DNA of 64,000 nt from CALAED01 sp036378315 (GTDB lineage: Bacteria; Actinomycetota; Actinomycetes; Streptosporangiales; Streptosporangiaceae). The stretch spans positions 1 to 64,000 of the forward strand of contig DASUWU010000087.1 in NCBI GenBank assembly GCA_036378315.1, given 5' to 3'. A program made the position numbers and the translations under genes. The first letter of the stretch is position 1. The number at the start of each line of letters is the position of its first letter. Below, piece by piece: positions 56,744-64,000 of this stretch. The notes below the pieces were generated by a model that was given only the letters and a program-made list of their open reading frames with translations, was not told the DNA's origin and searched no databases.

Positions 56744-58585
56744 TCACCTCACCGCCGCGAGCAGCGGGTCCAGCGCGTCGAGGTCGTCGTCGGGGACCGA
56801 GAGCACCACGCCGTCCACCAGCGGGCGCGCCTCGGCCAGCAGCGCGGCGGCCAGCTCCAGGCCGGTGGTCCGCTCGCGCTGGCGGCCCGCGCCCTCCAGG
56901 GCGGTCAGGGTGGCCGCCGGGATGGTCACGTCCGGCACCTCGTGGGCGAGGTAGTCGGCCTCCTCGAAGCCGCGCAGCGGAGCCACCGACAGCAGCACCG
57001 GCACATCCTCATCGGCCAGCGCGTCCATGATCCGGCGCAGCGCCTCCAGCTCGTACACCGGCGTGGTGACCAGGAACTGAGCCCCCGCACGCACCTTGGC
57101 ACGGGTCCTGGCGATCTCGTCCGCGAGGTCCTCGGCGCCAGGGTTGATCCGCGCGCCGACGCAGAACGACGTCTTCGTCGTCAGCGGCAGCCCGTTGGAG
57201 TCGCGCCCGGCGTTCAGCGCGGACAGCAGTGAGACCAGGCCGAGCGCGTCCACCTCCCAGACGCCGTCGACGGCCGGGTAGTCGCCGAGCACCGGTGGGT
57301 TGCCGGTCTCGCAGATCACGCTGCGCATGCCGAGGGCGTGCGCGCCGAGCAGCTCCGCCTGGAGCGTCATGATCGTCTTGTCCCAGGTGGTCACGGTGGC
57401 GATGCTCTCGACGCCGGCGTGCTGCTGCAGGTGCAGCGCCATGCTGACCGAGCCGAGCTGGGCCCGCGCGCTTTCGCCGGCGGTGACGGCGACCAGCGCG
57501 ATGCCGCGCTCGCGCAGCGCGCCCACCACGTCCATCGCCGCGTCGGCGACCCCGCCGACCGGCGGCGCGATCTCGGCGGCGGTGACGAACCGGCGGCGGG
57601 CCAGCCGGTCGGCGAGCCCGCCGTCCCCGATCCGCACCGGCGGCGCCGGCATGCGGGGGTGCGGCGCCGGTCGGGTGACCGGGCGGGCGACGGCGTCGCC
57701 GCCCGCGCCGTTCAGCTCGGCGATGCTCTCGGCGGCCACCCCGATGTGCGTCGGCGTCGTACCGCAGCAACCGCCGACCAGGCCGGCGCCGGCCTCCGCG
57801 AAGCGCCGCAGGTAGCGGGCGAAGTAGGTGCCGTCGATGTTGAACTCGAACCGCCGGTGGCCCAGCATGCGCGGCTGGCCGGCGTTCGGCTGCGCGCTCA
57901 CCGGCAGCGAGGTGAACCTGATGAGGTCCTCCACCACGCCCAGCATGCGCTGCGGTCCGATGGTGCAGTTCGTGCCGAGCATCGCGATCGGCAGCCCGCT
58001 CAGCGCGGCGCCCACCTCGTGCGCGGTCTCTCCGCCGAGGGTGCGGCCGTCGTCGGCGAACGTCGCCTGCGCGATGATCGGTACGTCGCCCGCCTCAGCG
58101 GCCACCCGTACCGCTTCGACCAGCTCGTCGAGGTAGCCGAACGTCTCCAGGATGAGCACGTCGACGCCGGCCGCGACGAGCGCGTCGATCTGCTCCTTCA
58201 GGACGTCGATCCGTTCGGCGGCGCCGACGCGGTGCCGCTGCTGCGCGGTGACGGCCGGGGAGACCGACCCCGCCACGAAGACCGTCCGGTCGCCGCGCCG
58301 CCGCACCTCGTCCGCCAGCCGGACCCCGGCCCGGTTGATCTCCGCCACCCGGTCGCCGTAGCCCTGGTCGCCGAGCCACAGCCGGTTGGCGCCGAACGTG
58401 TTGGTCTGGATGATGTCGGCCCCCGAGCTGACGTAGCTCTCGTGCAGGGTCGCGACCAGCGAAGGGTCGGACAGGTTGAGCTCGGGCAGCGCCCGGTCGA
58501 GGGTGTTGCCCGCGGCGTGCAGCATCGTCCCCATCGCCCCGTCGGCGATGAGGACGCGGGTGCCGACGACGTCGACGAACCTCAT
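56744..58585 (-). CDS. Bifunctional homocysteine S-methyltransferase / methylenetetrahydrofolate reductase (YitJ-like)
   Basis: Protein of 613 residues. Residues 1-300 form a BHMT/MetH-type barrel: VLIADGAMGTMLHAAG, IIQTNTFGANRL, LILETFGYLDE, and zinc ligands Cys207 (GTNCTIGPQ), Cys273 and Cys274 (GGCCGTTPTH). Residues 320-613 are a MetF-like reductase: FVTAAEIAPPVGG, ICETGNPP, FCVGARINPGAEDL and FLVTTPVYELEAL. A single chain could therefore make methyl-folate and methylate homocysteine. Start ATG 58585 overlaps the PucR regulator stop by ATGA. It is the third homocysteine methyltransferase-type gene in the window and independent of the 7.7-14.3 kb operon. Confidence 0.88.
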   Translation of the reverse strand: MRFVDVVGTRVLIADGAMGTMLHAAGNTLDRALPELNLSDPSLVATLHESYVSSGADIIQTNTFGANRLWLGDQGYGDRVAEINRAGVRLADEVRRRGDRTVFVAGSVSPAVTAQQRHRVGAAERIDVLKEQIDALVAAGVDVLILETFGYLDELVEAVRVAAEAGDVPIIAQATFADDGRTLGGETAHEVGAALSGLPIAMLGTNCTIGPQRMLGVVEDLIRFTSLPVSAQPNAGQPRMLGHRRFEFNIDGTYFARYLRRFAEAGAGLVGGCCGTTPTHIGVAAESIAELNGAGGDAVARPVTRPAPHPRMPAPPVRIGDGGLADRLARRRFVTAAEIAPPVGGVADAAMDVVGALRERGIALVAVTAGESARAQLGSVSMALHLQQHAGVESIATVTTWDKTIMTLQAELLGAHALGMRSVICETGNPPVLGDYPAVDGVWEVDALGLVSLLSALNAGRDSNGLPLTTKTSFCVGARINPGAEDLADEIARTRAKVRAGAQFLVTTPVYELEALRRIMDALADEDVPVLLSVAPLRGFEEADYLAHEVPDVTIPAATLTALEGAGRQRERTTGLELAAALLAEARPLVDGVVLSVPDDDLDALDPLLAAVR

Positions 58586-59922
58586 GATTCCCCCAAAGCT
58601 GTGAGGATCTCGAGCGCCACCTGCGCCATGAGGCGATCCCGGTAGGCGTCCAGGTGCAGCCCGGTGATCTCCTCGATGCGCTTGATTCGGTAGGCCACGG
58701 TGTTGGGATGGACGTGCAGGTCGCGGGAGGCGCGCTGCGGGCTGCTGTTGGCGCGGAAGTACGCGGCCAGCGTCGCGAGGTACTCCGAGCGGTGCTCCCG
58801 CTCGTGCACGCTCAGCCTGCCCAGCACGTCGCGGGCGAACGAGCGCAGCTCGGCCAGCTCGGGCACCTGCAACAGCAGCCGGTGGATGCCGAGGTCCTCG
58901 AACGAGGCGACCGTGCCGGCCCGGCCGAGCCGGCGCAGCGTCTCGATGGTGCGGTGCGCCTCGGCGTACGACCGGGCGATCTCCTGCGGGTCGCGGCAGC
59001 AGCCGCCGATCCCGATGATCACCTTGGTGTCCGGGAACAGCTCGGCCAGCCGGTTCAGGCAGACGGCGGCGAGCCGGCGCGGCGCGGTCTCGGCCGGCCC
59101 GGCCGGCCCCGGCTCCGCGGCGACGACCACCACCTCGTCCTCGCGCGCCGAGATGATCGCCTCGCTCGCCCGGGTGGTGAAGAAGTGCTCGATGCTGTCG
59201 CGGGCGCGCTGGCGCAGCCCCTCGGCGTCCTCGACGCCCCCGCCGGCCCGAGGCACCTCGAACGCGATCACCAGCACGCTGTGGTCGCGGCCCGGCTGGT
59301 ACCCGAGGTGCGCCGCCCACCGTTCGGCCTCGCCCTCCTCGCGGCCGCGCCCGAGCAGCAACCCCTCGACGAGGTCGTCGCGCACCCGCCGGGACGCGGC
59401 CGCGACCACGCGTTCGCGGCCGAGGATGACGCCGCAGATCGTGGCCGCGTGCTCGGTCACGAGGAGGCTCATGTCGTCTTCGAGGCTCTTGTCGGCGGAG
59501 TCGAAGGTGAGCAGGTGGGCCGGCACCTCGTCGCCGACGAGGACGGGCGCGACGATGGCGGCCGGCATGTCGCCGACCCGCGGCAGCCGCAGCGCCCGGT
59601 GGCTCTGCCGCGAGGCGCGCAGCACCTGCCCGAGCCGCGGGTGCACCACCTGCTCGCGGATGGTCTCGGCCGCCTGCTCGGGCGCGACGCCGGGTGCGCC
59701 GGCGGCCAGCACGTCCATCATCTCGTTGACGACGGCGACCGTCGCGTCCGTGCGGTCGGCGAGCAGCCGGGCGAGGCTGTCCAGGTCGGCGTTCTGCAGC
59801 GCGAGACCCGACAGATGGCGGTACACGGTCACCAGCTCGCGCAGCACCTTGTTCTCGCGCCCCAGGTCTTTGGGGCCGGCCACGTTAGGGGCCCGGCCGC
59901 GTGCCACCAGCCCATCCGCCAT
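58582..59922 (-). CDS. PucR/CdaR family transcriptional regulator
   Basis: Protein of 446 residues. The N-terminal 150 residues are a GAF-like sensor region (NEMMDVLAAGAPGVAPEQA, ALRLPRVGDMPAAIVAPVLVGD). The middle GGDEF-related CdaR domain shows SVLVIAFEVPRAGG and KVIIGIGGCCRDPQEIARSYAEA. The C-terminal helix-turn-helix is YLATLAAYFRANSSPQRASRDLHVHPNTVAYRIKRIEEITG. PucR proteins regulate purine, allantoin and amino-acid use. Its stop overlaps the YitJ-like start, and a molybdenum hydroxylase operon follows in the same direction. Start ATG 59922. Confidence 0.9.
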   Translation of the reverse strand: MADGLVARGRAPNVAGPKDLGRENKVLRELVTVYRHLSGLALQNADLDSLARLLADRTDATVAVVNEMMDVLAAGAPGVAPEQAAETIREQVVHPRLGQVLRASRQSHRALRLPRVGDMPAAIVAPVLVGDEVPAHLLTFDSADKSLEDDMSLLVTEHAATICGVILGRERVVAAASRRVRDDLVEGLLLGRGREEGEAERWAAHLGYQPGRDHSVLVIAFEVPRAGGGVEDAEGLRQRARDSIEHFFTTRASEAIISAREDEVVVVAAEPGPAGPAETAPRRLAAVCLNRLAELFPDTKVIIGIGGCCRDPQEIARSYAEAHRTIETLRRLGRAGTVASFEDLGIHRLLLQVPELAELRSFARDVLGRLSVHEREHRSEYLATLAAYFRANSSPQRASRDLHVHPNTVAYRIKRIEEITGLHLDAYRDRLMAQVALEILTALGES

Positions 59923-60135
59923 GATCCGCCCAGCTTATTACCTGATCTAGCCACAAACTTTGTGGAAGGCCACAAATAAGACAGATAGCACCATGAGTCC
60001 GGCTCCGGCGAGCTCGCCAGGACGTTTGTGTCCGGGCACAGGAACGCGCCGGGTTGTTTGGGGCATCCGTCGTTGATCCTGGCCGCGGGCCGGTGACAGC
60101 GTGCGAACCAGGTCTACCAACGGCGGGAGAGCCCT

Positions 60136-60480
60136 ATGGGCGGATCTGAGACTTGCCCCCACTGCGGTGCGGTACGCGGCGCCGTGCCGGAGCGGCGCGG
60201 GCCGCTGGAGGCCCTGTACCAGGAGATCGCGCGGATCCGTGAGATCGCCGAACGGCAGGAAACCGACCGGCGGCCCGGTCCGCGCGACGTCGAGCATGAC
60301 TCCGCGCGTGACCCCGCGCGGGACTCCGGGCGGGACCCCGGCCAGTCCGACCGGGAGACGATCGCACGGCTGACCCGCGAGGTGCAGATGCTCCGCGAGA
60401 CCGTCGCCCGGCTCCGCGGCACCACGCACCGGGCCGCGACCGCCCGTCCCGCGCACCACGTACGATCACCGGCCGCCTGA
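60136..60480 (+). CDS. Small CxxC / coiled-coil protein of unknown function
   Basis: Protein of 114 residues from ATG 60136, with GCGGGAGAG seven bases upstream. It begins MGGSETCPHCGAVRGAVPE, a half zinc-ribbon (CPHCG), then a helix LEALYQEIARIREIAERQE. A low-complexity RDPARDSGRDPG segment follows, then a second heptad-like helix ETIARLTREVQMLRETVARLR. A dimeric coiled coil is likely. No family assignment. It is transcribed rightward, divergent from the PucR gene, and separated by 146 bp from the GH35 gene. Confidence 0.6.
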   Translation: MGGSETCPHCGAVRGAVPERRGPLEALYQEIARIREIAERQETDRRPGPRDVEHDSARDPARDSGRDPGQSDRETIARLTREVQMLRETVARLRGTTHRAATARPAHHVRSPAA

Positions 60481-60626
60481 CCGGCCCGTTTACCGTTGAG
60501 GCTCCCCGACCGACCCGCGGGGGGACCACGCCGTTCGCCGGATGCTGATCGCTATTGCGTGATCATCGCGAATGGGCGATGGTGAGCGGTGGAGGAGTCG
60601 ACGTCCCCGCCCGAAGGGCTGCGTCG

Positions 60627-63566
60627 ATGCGTCGCTGGAACCGGACCGTCTTGTCGGTCGTCACGTCGTTCGCCACCTCGTTCGTCACGGCCGCCGCGCT
60701 GATGTTGACAGCGGCCACGCCCGCAAGGTCGGCGCAGCCCGCTGCCGCGGGCCGCGCGGCGAGCCATGCCGTCACCTACGACAGGTACTCGCTGATGATC
60801 GACGGGCGGCGGGTGTGGCTCTGGTCGGCCGAGTTCCACTACTTCAGGCTGCCCAATCCCGACCTGTGGCGGGACCAGCTCGAAAAGCTCAAGGCGGCCG
60901 GCTTCAACGCCGTCTCGCTCTACTTCAGCTGGGCCTTCCACTCGCCGGCGCCCGGCCAGTACGACTTCACCGGCGTGCGCGACGTCGACAAGCTGCTCGA
61001 CATCGCCGCCGACGTCGGGCTCTACGTGATCGCCCGCCCGGGCCCGTACGTCAACGCCGAGCTGGACTCCGGCGGCTTCCCGGCGTGGTTGGGCACCATC
61101 CAGGGCCGGGCCCGTACCAGCGCCGACGACTACCAGGCCGCCTGGGAGGACTGGTACGACCACGTCAACGCCATCATCGCCCGGCACCAGATCACCGACG
61201 GCCGGGGCAGCGTCGTGCTTTACCAGATCGAGAACGAGTACGACGCGGGCGACGCGGCCTACATGGAGGAGCTGAAGGCGGCGGCCAGGGCGGACGGCAT
61301 CACGGTGCCGCTGTTCCACAACGACAAGGGCCGCAACCTGCGCTGGGCGTCCGGCCCCGGCGCGCCCGACCTGTATGGGACCGACACCTACCCGGCGGGC
61401 TTCGACTGCAACCGCACGTCCTTCCCCGGTCTCACCGACTACCGCTTCCTGCGCCCCGGCGTGGGCGACCGGCCGTTCATCTGGGGCGAGTTCCAGGGCG
61501 GCGCCTTCGACCCGTGGGGCGGGCCCGGATACCAGGCGTGCCGCCGGATGACCGGGCCGACGTTCGAGCGGATGTTCTACGACAACAACATCGAGAACGG
61601 GTTCACCGTACAGAACCTCTACATGACGTACGGCGGGACCAACTGGGGCTGGCAGGCCGACCCGAACGTGGTCTACACGTCCTATGACTACGGCGCGGCC
61701 TTCACCGAGCAGCGCGAGCTCACCGAGAAGGTGCCGGTGCTCAAGCAGCAGGCCTACCTCGTCGCCTCCGTGCCCGACCTGCTGAAGACCGACGACATCG
61801 GCGAGCAGGCCGGTGACAACCCGGCGTTGCGGGTGTGGGTCAAGCGCAACCCGGACACGAACGCGACGTTCTACTTCGTCCGGCACGCCGGCAACGGCAC
61901 GGCGGCCACGAACGACTCGACCACGTTCACCGTGGACGTCCCCGACGGCACCTACACGGTGCCGCAGCAGCCGGGCACCGCGCTGCAGATCAACGGCAGG
62001 GACTTCAAGATCCTCACCGCCGGCTACACCATGGACCGGCAGCGGCTCGTCTACTCCACCTCGGAGATCATGACGCACGCGCGGCTCGGCGACCACGACG
62101 TGGCGCTGCTGCACGGCCGGTCCGGCGAGCCGGGCGAGACCGTGCTGCGGTACGCGAGCGAGCCGCGCGTCGAGGTGCTCGCCGGCACGGTGACCGCCAC
62201 CTGGGACGCCGCGCGCGGCGACCTGCGGCTGAACTACGTCCACGACGGTCTCGCGCGGGTGCGCCTCTCGGGTGGCGGCCGGCCGCCGCTCGACCTGCTG
62301 CTCGCCGACAGCGACACCGCCTCGACGTTCTGGCGGCTCGACGCGGCCGGCGGTCCTGTGCTCGCCCGCGGCGCCTACCTGGTGCGCTCGGCCGAGCGGC
62401 ACGGCGGGGCGCTGACGCTGCGCGGCGACACCGCGGCCCCTGGCGGGTTGGAGGTCTTCGCCGACCGCGCCACGCGGGTCGTCTTCTGGAACGGGCGGCC
62501 ACTGCACGCCACCAGGACGCCGTACGGCACGCTGACCGCGACCCTGCCCGGGCCGGCGCCGGCGCACCTGCCCGCGCTGACCGGCTGGCGCTACGCCCAG
62601 GACGTGCCGGAGGCCGACCCCGGCTTCGACGACGGCGGCTGGACGGTCGCCGACCACACCACCACGAACAACCCGACCAAGCCGGCCACGCTGCCGGTGC
62701 TCTACTCCGACGATTACGGGGCCCACTACGGCGACGTGTGGTACCGGGGCCACTTCACCGCCACCGGGGCCGAGACCGGCATCTCGCTCACCGCGGGCAC
62801 CGGCCGCGCCGGCATCTGGTCGGCGTGGGTCAACGGGCGCTTCCTCGGCACGGTCAAGACCGGCACGGCCGGCGGCGACCAGAACTCGAGCGCGAACCTC
62901 GCCTTCCCCGCCGGCGTCCTGCGACTGGGCGCCGACAACGTCGTCTCGGTGCTCGTCCGGGTCATGGGGCACAACGAGGACGGCGGCAGCAACGACAACC
63001 AGAAGCGGCCGCGCGGCCTGCTCGCCGCGTCCATCACCGGCGCCGACCCCGCCGCGCCCGCGGCGACCTGGCGGATCGAGGGCGGGCGCCCCGACCCGGT
63101 GCGCGGCCCGCAGAACAACGGCGGCCTGCACGGCGAGCGGGCCGGCTACCCGCTGCCCGGCTACCCCGACCGCGGCTGGACGGCGGTGACGCTGCCGCGC
63201 CAGGAGACCACGCCGGGCGTGGCGTGGTACCGCACCACGGCACGGCTCGACCTGCCGGCCGGCCAGGACGTGCCGGTGGGCCTGCGCTTCACCGACGACC
63301 CCGCCCGCCACTACCGGGTGCTGATCTTCGTGAACGGCTGGAACGTCGGTCAGTACGTCAACGACCTCGGTCCGCAGCACGTGTTCGTCCTGCCGCAGGG
63401 CATCCTGCGCCACCACGGCAAGAACACCATCGCGCTCGCGGTCTGGTCCTACGACGACTCGACCGGCGGGCTCGGGCAGGTCGACCTCGTCGCGATGGCC
63501 GACCACGCCACCGGCGCCCGCATCGGCGACATCGCCTCCCCGCCCTGGCGCCCCGGCACCGGCTGA
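60627..63566 (+). CDS. Secreted glycoside hydrolase family 35 beta-galactosidase
   Basis: Protein of 979 residues. The signal peptide starts MRRWNRTVLSVVTSFATSFV and ends ARSAQPA. The catalytic barrel begins with VWLWSAEFHYFRLPNPDLWRD split over residues 63-83 and GFNAVSLYFSWAFHSP. The acid/base Glu204 lies in YQIENEYD and the nucleophile Glu288 in FIWGEFQGGAFDPWGG, followed by YMTYGGTNWGWQ. C-terminal jelly-roll domains (VWYRGHFTA, WVNGRFLG, FVNGWNVGQYV) are typical of large GH35 enzymes. ATG 60627; an upstream in-frame ATG at 60555 would bury the signal peptide. Releases beta-linked galactose from polysaccharides outside the cell. Confidence 0.95.
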   Translation: MRRWNRTVLSVVTSFATSFVTAAALMLTAATPARSAQPAAAGRAASHAVTYDRYSLMIDGRRVWLWSAEFHYFRLPNPDLWRDQLEKLKAAGFNAVSLYFSWAFHSPAPGQYDFTGVRDVDKLLDIAADVGLYVIARPGPYVNAELDSGGFPAWLGTIQGRARTSADDYQAAWEDWYDHVNAIIARHQITDGRGSVVLYQIENEYDAGDAAYMEELKAAARADGITVPLFHNDKGRNLRWASGPGAPDLYGTDTYPAGFDCNRTSFPGLTDYRFLRPGVGDRPFIWGEFQGGAFDPWGGPGYQACRRMTGPTFERMFYDNNIENGFTVQNLYMTYGGTNWGWQADPNVVYTSYDYGAAFTEQRELTEKVPVLKQQAYLVASVPDLLKTDDIGEQAGDNPALRVWVKRNPDTNATFYFVRHAGNGTAATNDSTTFTVDVPDGTYTVPQQPGTALQINGRDFKILTAGYTMDRQRLVYSTSEIMTHARLGDHDVALLHGRSGEPGETVLRYASEPRVEVLAGTVTATWDAARGDLRLNYVHDGLARVRLSGGGRPPLDLLLADSDTASTFWRLDAAGGPVLARGAYLVRSAERHGGALTLRGDTAAPGGLEVFADRATRVVFWNGRPLHATRTPYGTLTATLPGPAPAHLPALTGWRYAQDVPEADPGFDDGGWTVADHTTTNNPTKPATLPVLYSDDYGAHYGDVWYRGHFTATGAETGISLTAGTGRAGIWSAWVNGRFLGTVKTGTAGGDQNSSANLAFPAGVLRLGADNVVSVLVRVMGHNEDGGSNDNQKRPRGLLAASITGADPAAPAATWRIEGGRPDPVRGPQNNGGLHGERAGYPLPGYPDRGWTAVTLPRQETTPGVAWYRTTARLDLPAGQDVPVGLRFTDDPARHYRVLIFVNGWNVGQYVNDLGPQHVFVLPQGILRHHGKNTIALAVWSYDDSTGGLGQVDLVAMADHATGARIGDIASPPWRPGTG

Positions 63567-63603
63567 CGGGCACCGCGGCGCCGCACAACTCCTTCACCTG
63601 AGG

Positions 63604-63636
63604 GTTTCACGGCCGGGCACCGGAGTTTCACGGCCG
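63604..63636. repeat. Direct repeat GTTTCACGGCCG upstream of the right-edge gene
   Basis: GTTTCACGGCCG (63604-63615) recurs as GTTTCACGGCCG (63625-63636), exactly 21 bp apart, ending one base before the -35 hexamer. Same-face spacing upstream of a promoter suggests an activator site. Confidence 0.6.
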
Positions 63637-63637
63637 C

Positions 63638-63667
63638 TTGACAGCGAACTGGGTGTGCTCTGACTAT
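63638..63667 (+). promoter_or_regulatory. Candidate sigma-70-type promoter of the right-edge secreted protein
   Basis: TTGACA (63638-63643, perfect -35) and GACTAT (63662-63667) are 18 bp apart. The CebR-type palindrome begins at the last base of the -10, so it would cover the transcription start. Confidence 0.5.
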
Positions 63668-63680
63668 GGGAGCGCTCCCA
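63667..63680. promoter_or_regulatory. CebR-type operator, perfect palindrome
   Basis: TGGGAGCGCTCCCA is a perfect 14-bp palindrome identical to the binding site described for the LacI-family cellobiose repressor CebR in streptomycetes. It lies between the -10 and the ATG at 63856, a repressing position. It predicts cello-oligosaccharide induction of the downstream gene. Confidence 0.85.
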
Positions 63681-63855
63681 CCGCAGACGGTTATGGTCGT
63701 TCGGGCATTCGGGGCCCGCGTGGGCGTGGGGTCGCCGGTTTAGCGAGCCCGGCGGCACGCGTCGCGGTCCCCGAGCCGCGCTCCACCGTGCGACCATGCT
63801 TGCTTCCGTCGTCGCGGTTCGTCGCTGGAACGGGGCGAGGACGGTGAGGATTCGC

Positions 63856-64000
63856 ATGCGCGATTCGAAGGCCCTGCGTCTACGGCGACTGGTGACATGC
63901 ACGGCAGTGGTGCTGGCGGTGGGAGCACTCATGACCACGCCGGGCCAGGCGGCCCCGGCCTCCGGCGCGCCGGCCGCCCGGGCCGCGGCCGCCTCGTCCG
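63856..64000 (+). CDS. Start of a secreted protein, cut by the right edge
   Basis: Only 48 codons are visible. ATG 63856 has GTGAGGA five bases upstream (GTG 63844 is an alternative start). The product opens MRDSKALRLRRLVTCTAVV, followed by a hydrophobic run LAVGALMTTPGQAAPA, a typical Sec signal peptide with an A-x-A cleavage site, then Ala/Ser-rich sequence. The CebR-type operator upstream makes a cellulase or related glycosidase the best guess, but no catalytic sequence is present here to test it. Confidence 0.7.
   Translation, partial: MRDSKALRLRRLVTCTAVVLAVGALMTTPGQAAPASGAPAARAAAASS

Overview
The window is about 72% GC (estimated by eye), with GTG starts, AGGAGG-type ribosome sites and many 4-bp ATGA/GTGA gene overlaps. 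Those traits, LivHM/LivK proteins, RamC-like and RamR-like proteins, PaaX and PucR regulators and secreted glycosidases point to a filamentous actinobacterium, probably in or near Streptosporangiales (inference). I see no rRNA, tRNA, insertion sequence, phage gene or CRISPR array. Both edges cut a gene.

Layout. 1-7.5 kb: a 2-hydroxyacid oxidase (FAD + Fe-S, cut at the left edge), a serine-glyoxylate-type aminotransferase, a divergent Nramp-like transporter, an FAH-family hydrolase and an amidohydrolase. 7.7-14.3 kb: a leftward one-carbon/methionine operon, in transcription order purU, metV-like, metF, an unusual methyltransferase-like gene, a 'core' MetE lacking the folate domain, and metK, closed by a strong hairpin. 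14.7-20 kb: a low-complexity secreted protein, two RamR/NarL-type regulators and a RamC/LanKC-like protein that has lost its lyase domain and its kinase catalytic residues. 20.3-25.4 kb: a branched-chain amino-acid-type ABC importer with a fused LivHM permease.

25.6-33.9 kb: a second MetE-like enzyme with a 74-aa CxxC protein and an NDMA-type alcohol dehydrogenase (leftward), divergent from a GMC oxidoreductase, aldehyde dehydrogenase, ACMSD-like amidohydrolase and PaaX-family regulator (rightward). 33.9-35.5 kb: a secreted Cys-containing protein. 35.7-50.5 kb: a predicted catabolic cluster bracketed by two GntR/FCD regulators. It holds an aldehyde dehydrogenase, FAD dehydrogenase, ApbE, flavin reductase, SsuABC-type importer, alpha/beta hydrolase, CMD-family protein, SDR, a second hydrolase without its nucleophile, LLM monooxygenase, 4-OT tautomerase and SDR. 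Two perfect FadR-type operators sit in its divergent promoter.

50.6-60 kb: a secreted GH3 glycosidase, a three-subunit molybdenum hydroxylase (form II, not a true CO dehydrogenase), and a YitJ-like homocysteine methyltransferase/MTHFR fusion coupled to a PucR regulator. 60.1-64 kb: a small CxxC/coiled-coil protein, a secreted GH35 beta-galactosidase and the start of another secreted protein behind a perfect CebR-type operator.

Two themes recur. Methyl transfer is heavily represented (three different homocysteine-methyltransferase-type enzymes, two MetF-type domains, MetK and PurU). Import plus oxidation of an unidentified small organic molecule forms the other large block. Short tandem repeats at gene ends and in promoters are also frequent.
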